Made by a program: the position numbers and the translations under genes
The notes under the pieces: model-generated
What the model saw: only the letters and a program-made list of their open reading frames with translations
Databases searched by the model: none
Told to the model about the DNA's origin: nothing
Assembly (NCBI RefSeq): GCF_000765675.1
Contig: NZ_JRPA02000004.1
Coordinates: 1-64,000, forward strand
Direction: 5' to 3'
DNA length: 64,000 nucleotides
From: Helicobacter sp. MIT 05-5294
GTDB lineage: Bacteria; Campylobacterota; Campylobacteria; Campylobacterales; Helicobacteraceae
Shown here: positions 37,554-46,037 of the stretch, one piece after another
Position numbering within the stretch: the first letter of the stretch is position 1
Layout: every line of letters begins with the position of its first letter

Positions 37554-40166
37554 CTAAATATAATTTACAAGAGAGAGTTGGGAGATTTTGCCAATACTTG
37601 AAAGCATAGCTTGATAGCCTAATGCGAGGGTTGAAAACTGCAAATAAGTTTCCGCAAAGTCTGTATCAATCGTTTCAGAACGAAGCGTTTTTACTTGAAC
37701 AAGCAAGGTTTCCGTGCGTTCAATAGAATATTCAAACGCATTGCCTTGCGCCCCATTTTTGGTATGCACTTTATTGACATGATCTGCTAGATGGTCAAAA
37801 ATTTCAATAGCATTTTGGATTCCGGGATTGCGCATAGAATCGTTATAATCATCAGAACCCGGTCGGTAAATGCCCTCTTCTACTGCCTTGATAATTGTAT
37901 CAATTTGTTGGAAAAAATTCACATGAGGATCTTCTCCAATGATTGCATTGTTTGCTTGAAAGGTCAATGCTGGGTGGTTTGTAGTATTCACGCGCCCATT
38001 AGCATCTAATTCAAAATTACTACTTTCATCATCATAGAGCATAAATTCCATACGCGTAGGAATCCGATTAAGGTCTTTTAGTTGCAACTGCCCATTAACA
38101 TCAAGCCCAATCCACACATTATTTTTAGATTGGGTTAGCATAGTCTCATAAGCAGCTTTTTCGGCGGGATTGCCGAAGTTTGCAGCCGCATTAAACACTG
38201 CTGCCAAATCACCGGGATTGGAATTGCTAAGATTCATCACCATACCCATAATATCCGCTAATTGTTGGTAGGTTACATCATCAGCTGGAGTTGCGGTATT
38301 CCCTACTTGTGGTGGATTTCCATTTGCTTGAAGGATTGGAACTTCAATCCCTGCAATATTTTGCCCATTCATTTGCGCCGGACTTCCTATAATCATTACA
38401 CTTCCCGCATCCCTAAACTCTAACCTTCCGCTAATGGCAACCCCATTAACATCTTTAACTTCGAAGTTATAAATATGCCCATCAAGCCCAACTCCGGCGA
38501 CTTCAGAAAGTTTCGTATTCATTGTGGCATATTCGTTGGTAGAGCGCACGATTTGAGAAACATCAGAACTAAGCGTTCCACCGCTGCGAGTGAATCCTAC
38601 GCGGTCGTATTCCACCGAATAATCATTGCGGAATCCATTGACAGCATTTCCTGCATTATTGGTAGTCATTGTAACAACAAGAGAGCTTGCGCCAATATAA
38701 GGCAATTCTTTCTCATCTCTATCGGGTGGGTCTTTTTTAGAAACATTATTATCCACTACGATAATCTTACCCTCACTAAACTGCACATCTACATCTGCTC
38801 CACCTGCTCCATAAACGCGTCCAATCTCGTCCATCAAATCTTGTATTGTCGTTGTATTTGTGATTGCAAAATTTGTCGGCGCAACTGCTGCTCCTGCAGT
38901 ATCCAATGCAGTGTTTGCCCCTACTCCGCTTAGAGTGATAGAATCCACTCCTGCTGGAAAAATATCACTTAATAAAGTGTTAGTTTTTGCGATTTCATTA
39001 GTTTGCGTTCTAAAGGTTGTCGGAATCGTATGGATACGATGGTCGTTATAATCTTCTACAGAAGTAATACTCTCACTTGAATAAGTGCCTAAAAATGGGC
39101 TTTGGACATAAGTATTTACTTTTACTCCACTATTGAGTAATGTATCAATATCATTAGTCCCCACTCCATCGGGATTATTGGGGTCTTGATAGCTACTAGA
39201 AACCATATAAAATTCAATATTAGAGCGACCTCCCGTTAAATCTTTAATTTCAATTTCTCCCCATTTATTCATCGTTACTTCTACGGCTTGGCTCACTTCT
39301 GTGTTTCCAAATTCTCGCCCAATCTTATCAAGTAAATCTTGCACGGTGGAAGCTTGATTTTTATCTGTGTAAGCCACATCCATAGAAAACTTAGATTTAA
39401 ACGCGGTGCCATCTGCCCTGCGTCCTGTAATATAAAACACTTCTGGGGGATTATTGTTCGTATCTGCGTCATTATCTCCGACTAAATCCCTTAGAGTATC
39501 TTCTGCGGTGATATGCACTTCCTCGCTTACGCCTGTTGGGTGGTCTGGGTCCATAATCTTAGGATTTAGCTTACTTTGATTGAATTTAGGAATATTGGTA
39601 GAAATCATACGATTCTTATCATTATCCGAGCCAAAAAACAACTCCGCGCCCGTAATATTATAAGCCACCGAGTTATTAGAGCCAAGCAAAGCATTCAGCG
39701 TCGCATTGTTTCCATTGTAGCTTCCATCAGCATTGAAAGGCGCACTTGTAGTCGCTGTGCCACCGAAAATAAACTCGCCTCCCACCGAAGTGTTTGCAAG
39801 AGTCAGGAAGTGGTCGCGAATGGATTGAAGGTCTTTAGCGATTGCAAGACGCGAAGTTTCGCTATGAATATCGTTTGCGCCCTGCACTAATTTGGTTTTA
39901 AATTGGTCCATATTCTTAGTCAAGTCGCTTAAAGCCGTATCAGTATGTCTCGTGTAAGTGTAGGCATTGGTTGCAAGTGCATGGCTTTGGTTTAGTGTCG
40001 TGATATTATAATCCAACGCCAAAGTTTTATTAAAAATGGAAGTCCCTTGATAGCCATATTGAATCTTTAATCCATTCATTTGGGACAAAGTCCTATCCAA
40101 GCTATTTTGCGTCTTATTTTGCTGGTATTGCATGGTTGTGTATCTTGAGCTAGTTCCAATTCGCAT
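37554..40166 (-). CDS. flgL: flagellar hook-associated protein 3
   Basis: 870 residues, the long form usual in Helicobacter and Campylobacter. The flagellin-like N-terminus (MRIGTSSRYTTMQYQQNKTQ; LKIQYGYQGTSIF) and C-terminus (SLALGYQAMLSSIGKISQLSL in abbreviated form) are conserved, forming the coiled-coil D0/D1 domains. The long middle is a variable, Asn/Asp-rich surface domain. FlgL joins hook and filament after export by the flagellar type III system. Single gene; no sigma-28 or sigma-54 site was evident upstream. Confidence 0.92.
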   Translation of the reverse strand: MRIGTSSRYTTMQYQQNKTQNSLDRTLSQMNGLKIQYGYQGTSIFNKTLALDYNITTLNQSHALATNAYTYTRHTDTALSDLTKNMDQFKTKLVQGANDIHSETSRLAIAKDLQSIRDHFLTLANTSVGGEFIFGGTATTSAPFNADGSYNGNNATLNALLGSNNSVAYNITGAELFFGSDNDKNRMISTNIPKFNQSKLNPKIMDPDHPTGVSEEVHITAEDTLRDLVGDNDADTNNNPPEVFYITGRRADGTAFKSKFSMDVAYTDKNQASTVQDLLDKIGREFGNTEVSQAVEVTMNKWGEIEIKDLTGGRSNIEFYMVSSSYQDPNNPDGVGTNDIDTLLNSGVKVNTYVQSPFLGTYSSESITSVEDYNDHRIHTIPTTFRTQTNEIAKTNTLLSDIFPAGVDSITLSGVGANTALDTAGAAVAPTNFAITNTTTIQDLMDEIGRVYGAGGADVDVQFSEGKIIVVDNNVSKKDPPDRDEKELPYIGASSLVVTMTTNNAGNAVNGFRNDYSVEYDRVGFTRSGGTLSSDVSQIVRSTNEYATMNTKLSEVAGVGLDGHIYNFEVKDVNGVAISGRLEFRDAGSVMIIGSPAQMNGQNIAGIEVPILQANGNPPQVGNTATPADDVTYQQLADIMGMVMNLSNSNPGDLAAVFNAAANFGNPAEKAAYETMLTQSKNNVWIGLDVNGQLQLKDLNRIPTRMEFMLYDDESSNFELDANGRVNTTNHPALTFQANNAIIGEDPHVNFFQQIDTIIKAVEEGIYRPGSDDYNDSMRNPGIQNAIEIFDHLADHVNKVHTKNGAQGNAFEYSIERTETLLVQVKTLRSETIDTDFAETYLQFSTLALGYQAMLSSIGKISQLSLVNYI

Positions 40167-40246
40167 AACCTAATCCTTGTATCTAAATTTTAGATTTCTT
40201 TAGAAATGTAAAGCAAATTTTATTCCATTTATAAGGTAAGATTCCA

Positions 40247-40603
40247 TTATTTTTTCTCAAAAATCAATGCAATAGAATTGACGCAATGCCGCGTGTTTTT
40301 AGGTGTGAATCCCTCGCCTAAGAAAATATGCCCTAAATGACCTCCGCAATTTGCGCATAGAATCTCCATTCTCCTACCATCTGCGTCTAATTGTTCCTTG
40401 ATTGCTCCTTGCAAACAATCATCAAAACTCGCCCAACCGCAGCCACTATGGAATTTGCTTTTAGAATCATACAGCTTTTGATTGCATTGCTTACAATGAT
40501 AGATTCCCTCTTCAAAAAAATTTTCAAATTCCCCACTAAAGGGTGCTTCTGTGCCTTTGTGCAAAATCACATATTGTTCTTCTGGGGTGAGTTTTTTATA
40601 CAT
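40247..40603 (-). CDS. msrB: peptide-methionine (R)-S-oxide reductase
   Basis: 118 residues, a stand-alone MsrB. Zinc-binding CKQC and CANCGGH pairs, HSGCGWASF and the catalytic cysteine in RHCVNSIALIF are present. It reduces methionine-R-sulfoxide in proteins. No signal peptide, so cytosolic. It overlaps the rsfS end by eight bases, in one run nadD-rsfS-msrB. Confidence 0.93.
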   Translation of the reverse strand: MYKKLTPEEQYVILHKGTEAPFSGEFENFFEEGIYHCKQCNQKLYDSKSKFHSGCGWASFDDCLQGAIKEQLDADGRRMEILCANCGGHLGHIFLGEGFTPKNTRHCVNSIALIFEKK

Positions 40604-40955
40604 TTTTATCTTTTCTCTCCTTTTCTTGTAGTAATTTTTGCAAAAACTCTTCTAAATTGAATTTTTTGCGTTGATTTTCAGTAAAAAGATGGACAATAAT
40701 ATCCCCCAAATCTATAACAATCCAATCAGGATTCTCTTCATCAATATGAAAAAAGCTTTCTCCTTTGGCTTTGAGCTGTTTTTTTAACTCTTCTAAAAGT
40801 GCCATTGCATGTCTATCTATAAGCGCGGTGGCAATCACAACAAAATCTACGAAATAATCCGTGTCTTTGAGGTTAAAAATTTCAATATCTTCGCCTTTTT
40901 TATCTTCTATAATTTGACAGATTACTTCAATGGCTTCTTGTCTGTTTTCTTGCAA
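40596..40955 (-). CDS. rsfS: ribosome silencing factor
   Basis: 119 residues, whole RsfS/Iojap domain: DIEIFNLKDTDYFVDFVVIATA and DWIVIDLGDIIVHLF. It binds L14 and blocks subunit joining under starvation. Started from a TTG at 40955, which has AAAGGA upstream and lies inside the nadD 3' end; the pair nadD-rsfS is conserved widely in bacteria. Confidence 0.92.
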   Translation of the reverse strand: MQENRQEAIEVICQIIEDKKGEDIEIFNLKDTDYFVDFVVIATALIDRHAMALLEELKKQLKAKGESFFHIDEENPDWIVIDLGDIIVHLFTENQRKKFNLEEFLQKLLQEKERKDKNV

Positions 40956-41536
40956 TTTGTTTCCTTTAGTATGGATTCTAAAATAGGCTGTGGAATTAAG
41001 CGCGACAAATCACCGCAATCCTTGCTTTTAAGCTTTTTGCGAATCTGCGTAGAACTAATGTCTAACTCACAAAAAGGAAGAATCCGAAATTCTCGCGGAA
41101 TCCCAAAGCCTTTACGCGGAATTATAACAAATTCTACGCTTTTTTGAAGCAAGGGGAAATTTTGCCAAAGGTGTAGGGATTCCACATTATCCGCACCTAT
41201 TAGCAAATAAATCTTATCTTCTGGGCTTAAATCATAGAATTGCTGGATAAATTGCAAAGTCTGATAAGTCGGCGTTGGAGCATTTTGACGGATTTCATAA
41301 TCCAACACTTCTAACTTCTCGCTAATAAATTGCGGCAAACTAAGACATAAAATCCTAAGCCATTGGAAGCGCAAATCCGGGGCAAAGCAAAATTTTTCTT
41401 TAAAAGGATTTAAGAAATTTGGCACAATAAGAAGTTTATCTAATTCTAACTCTGCAAGTGCGGATTCTATAATCCGCAAATGTCCCAAATGTGGAGGGTC
41501 AAACGAACCCCCAAAAAACGCGAATCTTTGCTGCAT
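40922..41536 (-). CDS. nadD: nicotinate-nucleotide adenylyltransferase
   Basis: 204 residues. The N-terminal FFGGSFDPPHLGHL contains the HxGH nucleotidyltransferase motif, and the C-terminal ISSTQIRKKL matches the ISxTxxR motif. It makes NaAD for NAD synthesis. First gene of a run overlapping rsfS by 34 bases. Confidence 0.94.
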   Translation of the reverse strand: MQQRFAFFGGSFDPPHLGHLRIIESALAELELDKLLIVPNFLNPFKEKFCFAPDLRFQWLRILCLSLPQFISEKLEVLDYEIRQNAPTPTYQTLQFIQQFYDLSPEDKIYLLIGADNVESLHLWQNFPLLQKSVEFVIIPRKGFGIPREFRILPFCELDISSTQIRKKLKSKDCGDLSRLIPQPILESILKETNCKKTDKKPLK

Positions 41537-41645
41537 ATTCCAACCTTTTAGTTTTAAATTTTAATTTGGGATTCCAAATCTATTAAATCTTAGGAATGAA
41601 AAATCTCTTAAATTTGGTAGAATTTTAGCAAAAAAGAGTAGTTTC

Positions 41646-42425
41646 ATGGAATGGCAAGTGTGGCAATGTGTAGAATGGGCGTTGGTTTTTTGTTTTGGAA
41701 TCGCTTTGGGTTCTTTTGCGAATGTCCTTATTTTTAGGATTCCACGCGCTTTAAGCCTGATTTATCCTAACTCCTTTTGTCCGCATTGTCAAACAAAACT
41801 CCAATGGCGCGATAAGATTCCTTTGTTTTCTTTTTTGGCTTATCGCGCACAATGTCGCCACTGCAAAGCTAAGATTCCGTTTTATTATATCTCAAGCGAG
41901 ATTCTAGGCGGAATCTTTGCAATCTTTTGTTATGCTTGGCTTGGAATCTTGGGAATTTTTTTATTTTTGCTTTTGTTGTGTTTTTATGTCTTGAGCCTCA
42001 TAGATTGGGAGTTTTTGGAGATTCCAGATAGTTTAAACTTCGCCAATTTAGCCCTTGCGATTCTTTATGGAGCAAATGCCTTGCCAACGCATTGGTTTGG
42101 AATCGCTTGGCTAGAATCTCTAATTTTCGCGCTTTGCTTTATGGGGTTTGCAAGTTTTATCAGAATCTTTATCGGGAGCATTGTGTGCAAAGAAGTTTTA
42201 GGAGAAGGAGATATTATTGTCTTTGGCGCACTTGGAGCGGGACTTGGTTTAAGCGGAATCCTCGCAATCTTTTTTGGTTCGGCTTTAGCACTTTTTGTTT
42301 TGTTGCTCTTTAAAATCCTCAAAACTAATCCTCAAAGGCTAGAGATTCCCTTTGTCCCCTTTTTGTTTATGGGATTCTTGATTGTGATTTTATGCCATTT
42401 TTTTAGTTTTTGCAATGGAATCTAG
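41646..42425 (+). CDS. type IV prepilin peptidase / leader methylase
   Basis: 259 residues with about seven hydrophobic segments. The cytoplasmic loop has two cysteine pairs (CPHCQ and CRHCK). The two catalytic aspartates lie in LIDWEFLEIPD and GEGDIIVFGALGAG, as in PilD/GspO peptidases. The family cleaves and N-methylates prepilin-like proteins of type IV pili or type II secretion. No pilin or secretion gene is next to it in this window, so its substrate is not visible. Confidence 0.9.
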   Translation: MEWQVWQCVEWALVFCFGIALGSFANVLIFRIPRALSLIYPNSFCPHCQTKLQWRDKIPLFSFLAYRAQCRHCKAKIPFYYISSEILGGIFAIFCYAWLGILGIFLFLLLLCFYVLSLIDWEFLEIPDSLNFANLALAILYGANALPTHWFGIAWLESLIFALCFMGFASFIRIFIGSIVCKEVLGEGDIIVFGALGAGLGLSGILAIFFGSALALFVLLLFKILKTNPQRLEIPFVPFLFMGFLIVILCHFFSFCNGI

Positions 42426-42504
42426 CGTTTTTAACGCCTCAATAAAGCTAAATCCACAAGAAAATGCTACAATCGCAAAGTAAAAATTATCAAGGAAACC
42501 TCCA

Positions 42505-42927
42505 ATGAAAATTAGAATCTATTACGAAGATACCGATTGTGGCGGAATCGTTTATCATACAAACTATTTGAAATATTGCGAAAGGGCGCGCAGTGAGATG
42601 TTTTTTAATGCCAACACAATGCCTTTGCAAAATGGAGTTGGATTTGTCGTCAAAGCAATGCAAATAGAGTTTCATTATCCAGCAAAGCTTGGGGATTTGC
42701 TTGAAGTCCAAACGCAAATATTAGAACAAAAATCCGCCTCACTAAACTTACTGCAAACGATTTATTTAGTGGATTCCAAAGAATCAGAAAACGCTGAAGA
42801 TTCCAAAAAGCCTAAAAAAGTTTTTTCTGCTACAATTACGCTTGTTTGTATGGATTCTTGCACACATAAGATTGCCAAAATCCCATTATGGGCGCGAGAA
42901 ATTTTTGATACTTTAAGGAAGGATTAA
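42505..42927 (+). CDS. ybgC: YbgC-type acyl-CoA thioesterase
   Basis: 140 residues, one hot-dog domain. The active-site segment YYEDTDCGGIVYHTNYLKYCERAR carries the family aspartate and tyrosine-histidine pair (quoted in parts elsewhere in the family as DTDxxGxVYH). It hydrolyses acyl-CoA or acyl-ACP, often linked to phospholipid metabolism. The next gene starts two bases after its stop region. Confidence 0.88.
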   Translation: MKIRIYYEDTDCGGIVYHTNYLKYCERARSEMFFNANTMPLQNGVGFVVKAMQIEFHYPAKLGDLLEVQTQILEQKSASLNLLQTIYLVDSKESENAEDSKKPKKVFSATITLVCMDSCTHKIAKIPLWAREIFDTLRKD

Positions 42928-42928
42928 A

Positions 42929-43174
42929 ATGGAAGAACAGAAGATTCAATACCCTTGCACTTGGCATTATCGGATTATTGGGACAAACAAAGAGGAATTG
43001 CGCTTGGCTGCGCTAGAGTTGATTGACAAAGAAATCCTCTGCACTCCCGCCAAAGAAAGTAGCAAAGGCAAATACCATAGTGTCAATATTGAAGTCATCG
43101 TAGAAAATCAAGAAGAAAGAGATAGAATCTTTGCGAATCTTCACCACGATTCAAGGATAAAGTTTGTCCTCTAA
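42929..43174 (+). CDS. DUF493 (YbeD-like) protein
   Basis: 81 residues with the YbeD/DUF493 beta-alpha-beta fold: YPCTWHYRIIGTNKEEL, KGKYHSVNIEVIVENQEE and an end SRIKFVL. It lies one base after ybgC and its stop overlaps the TTG of the next gene. Function of the family is poorly defined; an ACT-like small-ligand domain has been suggested for it. Confidence 0.82.
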   Translation: MEEQKIQYPCTWHYRIIGTNKEELRLAALELIDKEILCTPAKESSKGKYHSVNIEVIVENQEERDRIFANLHHDSRIKFVL

Positions 43175-44033
43175 AATCCTCTTTGTCAGCATCATTTTAA
43201 CCTTACAAATATCACTTAATGCGGAATCTAGCAAAATGCAATCCCAAATGGATTCTTCTGAAGTTTTGGATTTTAATCCAAAAATTGCTTCCTTTTGTCT
43301 CCTACAATCCTATCCCACGCTAGAGCAAGAAGGACAAGAAAGCTTGAGATTCCGCGATAATTCCCATTTGGTATGGAATCTTATGAAAGATTCTACGCGC
43401 CAAGCTATCACGCAACGCCATCAAAATCCCTTTCAAGATTCTTGGCAGAATCCAAAATTAGCAGATTCGTTTGCAACCCCCTATCCTCTTGCAAATTTCG
43501 CTAAAAACTCTGATGAAGAGAGTTCTAGGATTCGTGATATTGCATTTTTTTCTATGCTTTATGGAAGCAATGAAGCAGAAGTAACGCAGAATCTTAAAAG
43601 CCTCTTCTGGGTAGATGGCACAGAAATCTTGTTTAACTCCAAAAATGGTGCTTATGAGGCATTGGTGCGCGTGAAAAATCGCTTGGAAAACCTTTTGGAA
43701 TCTCACCCAAATTTCAAAATTTATCTACAAAACATTGGCGGAACTTTTAAATGGCGTAAGATTGCGGATTCTAATAATCTAAGTGCGCATAGCTTTGGAA
43801 TCGCGATAGATATTAATGTCGCTCATTCTCGCTATTGGTTGTGGGATTTGAAAAGCAATGCTTTGAGTAATTCTAAAGCCGTCGCCACGATTCCGCTAGA
43901 AATCATTGAGGCTTTTGAAGAAGAAAATTTCATTTGGGGCGGACGCTGGTGGCATTATGATACCATGCACTTTGAATATCGTCCCGAGATTCTATGCTAT
44001 GCTAAGGAGTTTGCAAAGTCTCACAATCCTTAG
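43164..44033 (+). CDS. M15-type peptidoglycan peptidase
   Basis: 289 residues from a TTG at 43164, with AAGGA upstream and inside the end of the DUF493 gene. A signal peptide covers about 1-20. The C-terminal domain has SAHSFGIAIDIN and WHYDTMHFEYRPE, giving the zinc-binding H-x6-D and H-x-x-H-like pattern of VanY/L-Ala-D-Glu or D-Ala-D-Ala peptidases (M15). The first 100 residues are Ser/Glu-rich and variable. Expected to act on cell-wall peptides in the periplasm; cleavage site uncertain. Confidence 0.82.
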   Translation: MSSKILFVSIILTLQISLNAESSKMQSQMDSSEVLDFNPKIASFCLLQSYPTLEQEGQESLRFRDNSHLVWNLMKDSTRQAITQRHQNPFQDSWQNPKLADSFATPYPLANFAKNSDEESSRIRDIAFFSMLYGSNEAEVTQNLKSLFWVDGTEILFNSKNGAYEALVRVKNRLENLLESHPNFKIYLQNIGGTFKWRKIADSNNLSAHSFGIAIDINVAHSRYWLWDLKSNALSNSKAVATIPLEIIEAFEEENFIWGGRWWHYDTMHFEYRPEILCYAKEFAKSHNP

Positions 44034-44123
44034 GATATGAAGCGTTGTAAATTGTTGCACGAGGGATTCTATGAAACTGCGTTGTCACAAAACGCGCCGC
44101 AAAATCCCAAAATCAAGTATGTT

Positions 44124-44597
44124 TTATTGCTGAAGCGTTTGTTTGTCGGACTTTTTGAGGCATTTCTCACAGACAACATACAACAACATATCGTGGCTTA
44201 CAGGCTTGGCGTTGTAGGAATTTGTAACTTCTATTTGCAATTTTTCAATCTCGTGATTGCAAAACTCTTCAATTTTGCCACATTCCACACAAATAATATG
44301 GTCATGATGCAAACCGCTTGCGATTTCATAGCGTTTGCCACTTCTATCCACTTCAATAGAGCTGATAAACCCCTCTTTTTCAAGAAATGAAAGAATGCGA
44401 TAAATAGAAGAAACACTCGCACTCGCACAGGTCTTACGAATAATCCCAAAAATATCCTCCGGGCTTAAATGCCCTCCATCTTCATAAAGAGCTTTGAGGA
44501 TAAACTCGCGCTGTTTGGAGTTTTTGAGATTGTTTTTGCGGATAGATAAATGCAACCTATCCAAAATAGCTTTGAGAGGTTCTGTGTATTTTTTCAT
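44124..44597 (-). CDS. fur: ferric uptake regulator
   Basis: 157 residues from the ATG at 44597, which has AAGGA upstream; the frame reaches 44630. Winged-helix N-terminus (LKNSKQREFILKALYEDGGHLSPEDI; SSIYRILSFLEKEGF), metal-binding HHDH, and cysteine pairs CVECGKIEEFC and CEKCLKK. The N-terminal extension before the helix-turn-helix is as in H. pylori Fur. It represses iron-uptake genes when bound to Fe2+. PerR is an alternative, but the sequence pattern fits Fur better. Two Fur-box-like sites lie upstream of it. Confidence 0.88.
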   Translation of the reverse strand: MKKYTEPLKAILDRLHLSIRKNNLKNSKQREFILKALYEDGGHLSPEDIFGIIRKTCASASVSSIYRILSFLEKEGFISSIEVDRSGKRYEIASGLHHDHIICVECGKIEEFCNHEIEKLQIEVTNSYNAKPVSHDMLLYVVCEKCLKKSDKQTLQQ

Positions 44598-44683
44598 TAG
44601 AGAATCCTTATAATTAAAAACATTGCGCAAAACGATAAATTTTTTAATTATAGCACAGCATTATAGAATAAATCAAATATAAA

Positions 44684-44728
44684 ATAAGAATCATTTTTAT
44701 ATTATATTAAGTTGATATTGATTATCAT
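44684..44728 (+). promoter_or_regulatory. fur: two Fur-box-like sites
   Basis: ATAAGAATCATTTTTA (44684-44699) and TGATATTGATTATCAT (44713-44728) resemble the GATAATGATAATCATTATC consensus in the intergenic region shared by fur and the DUF2325 gene. Together they suggest iron-dependent control of both. This is a visual match, not a scored one. Confidence 0.5.
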
Positions 44729-44771
44729 TTTATGAAATAAATTTCAAAACAGCACTTTTAAGGAGATTTGA

Positions 44772-45080
44772 ATGTCAGTTTTAGTTATTGGCGGAGACGA
44801 GATTACACCTATCAAAGCGGTATTAAACAATCTAGGTTGCAAGTCTATCACACATTGGGACGGACGACGCGAAAGCATTAACCACAAAGATTTGCCACAA
44901 AACATTGGTTGTCTTGTAATGCTTACGAATTTTCTCAATCACAATACGATGAAAAAATTTCGCACAGAGGCAAAAAAGAAAGATATTCCTGTGATTTGCA
45001 CCAAACGAAGCGTTAGCTGTTTATATTGTGAATTTATGAAAACATTTGGAAACAAAAATTGTCCTTGCAATGGCTTTTAA
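44772..45080 (+). CDS. DUF2325 protein
   Basis: 102 residues, cytosolic, compact alpha/beta fold: SVLVIGGDEITPIKAVL, HWDGRRE, VICTKRSVSCLYC. The spaced cysteines (SCLYC and NCPC) could bind a metal. Pattern matches DUF2325, a small family often found near metal or redox genes. It is divergent from fur across a region with Fur-box-like sites; an iron-regulated role is an inference. Confidence 0.78.
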   Translation: MSVLVIGGDEITPIKAVLNNLGCKSITHWDGRRESINHKDLPQNIGCLVMLTNFLNHNTMKKFRTEAKKKDIPVICTKRSVSCLYCEFMKTFGNKNCPCNGF

Positions 45081-45147
45081 TTTCAATTTAATTTTAATTT
45101 TGTAAAATTATCCCTAAATTATGTTTTAGCTTAATTTAAGGATAAGA

Positions 45148-45846
45148 ATGCAACCTGCACTACTTGAGCCTCTTGGCAACTTAACGATTCTTGTTGTTGA
45201 AGATGATCCTATTGCGCTAGATTTGCTTAGGATTCCGCTTGAGAGACGATGTCGCAAGGTCTTAACAGCCAAAAAAGGCGAAGGTGGGCTAAAGCACTTC
45301 CGCAACAATGTGATTGATATTGTGATTACTGATGTAAATTTAGAGGGCAAAATAGACGGAATCGCAATGGTAAAAACCATACGCAAAACCAATCCAAATA
45401 TCCCTGTAATTTTTATGACTGCTTATAGCGATGAAGAAAAAATCAATGAGATGATTAAGCTAAACGCTTGTTCGCTGATTAAAAAAGCAGTAGATTTGGA
45501 AGAATTATTCGTGCTTTTGCTTGGAATCAACAAACAACTTCACAAAGAGCAAACCGTGGATTTAGGGCAAGGAATCTTCTATCGGAGGCGCGATAAGTCT
45601 ATCCTTAAAGGCTTTGCCGTCTTTGAACTCACAGATAGAGAATGCCAGATTTTGGATTTGCTCATCAATGCAGATGGCTATCCTGTAACCTATGAGGAAT
45701 TTCACAAAAAAATTTGGAAAGGACAGCCAATGACGATGGATTCTTTGCGTATGCATGTCAATAGCATTCGTCGCAAAACCTATCACGACCTTATCCGCAA
45801 TCACTCGCGTTTGGGTTACAAACTGAAGCTTATTTGCTCGGAATAA
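45148..45846 (+). CDS. OmpR-type response regulator, orphan
   Basis: 232 residues. The receiver domain (about 10-125) has VVEDDP, the phospho-acceptor aspartate in IVITDVNLEG, and MTAYSDEEK, with the conserved lysine in SLIKKAVD. A winged-helix DNA-binding domain follows (about 155-230, LTDRECQILDLL; DSLRMHVNSIRRKT). No histidine kinase lies beside it, so its partner is elsewhere. ATG behind AAGGATAAG. Target genes unknown. Confidence 0.9.
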   Translation: MQPALLEPLGNLTILVVEDDPIALDLLRIPLERRCRKVLTAKKGEGGLKHFRNNVIDIVITDVNLEGKIDGIAMVKTIRKTNPNIPVIFMTAYSDEEKINEMIKLNACSLIKKAVDLEELFVLLLGINKQLHKEQTVDLGQGIFYRRRDKSILKGFAVFELTDRECQILDLLINADGYPVTYEEFHKKIWKGQPMTMDSLRMHVNSIRRKTYHDLIRNHSRLGYKLKLICSE

Positions 45847-45906
45847 AGGCTTATTAATGAAAACTTGCGAAATCCATAATCCAAATCAATCATTCGCACT
45901 ATTACT

Positions 45907-46002
45907 CCGTCATTGCAAGAATTACAACGCAATTCGTGGCAATCTATAATCTAAACAACCCGCCGTCATTGCGAGACTCCGTAGAAGTCGTGGCAATCCA
46001 CA
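45907..46002 (+). repeat. GTCATTG-GTGGCAATC intergenic repeat, two units
   Basis: Two tandem units begin CCGTCATTGC(A/G)AG (45907 and 45963) and end CGTGGCAATC. The ends could pair as a hairpin (ATTGC against GCAAT). Shorter relatives are at 12152-12238. They lie between the response regulator and the Gp37-like gene on opposite strands. Confidence 0.7.
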
Positions 46003-46037
46003 ACCCCGCGCAAAGTGGATTCCACAACTTCCGATAT

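Noticed and set aside
38475-38933. Plus-strand ORF of 152 codons in flgL
   Set aside because: Cys/Ile-rich antisense shadow of the FlgL variable region with no start signal.
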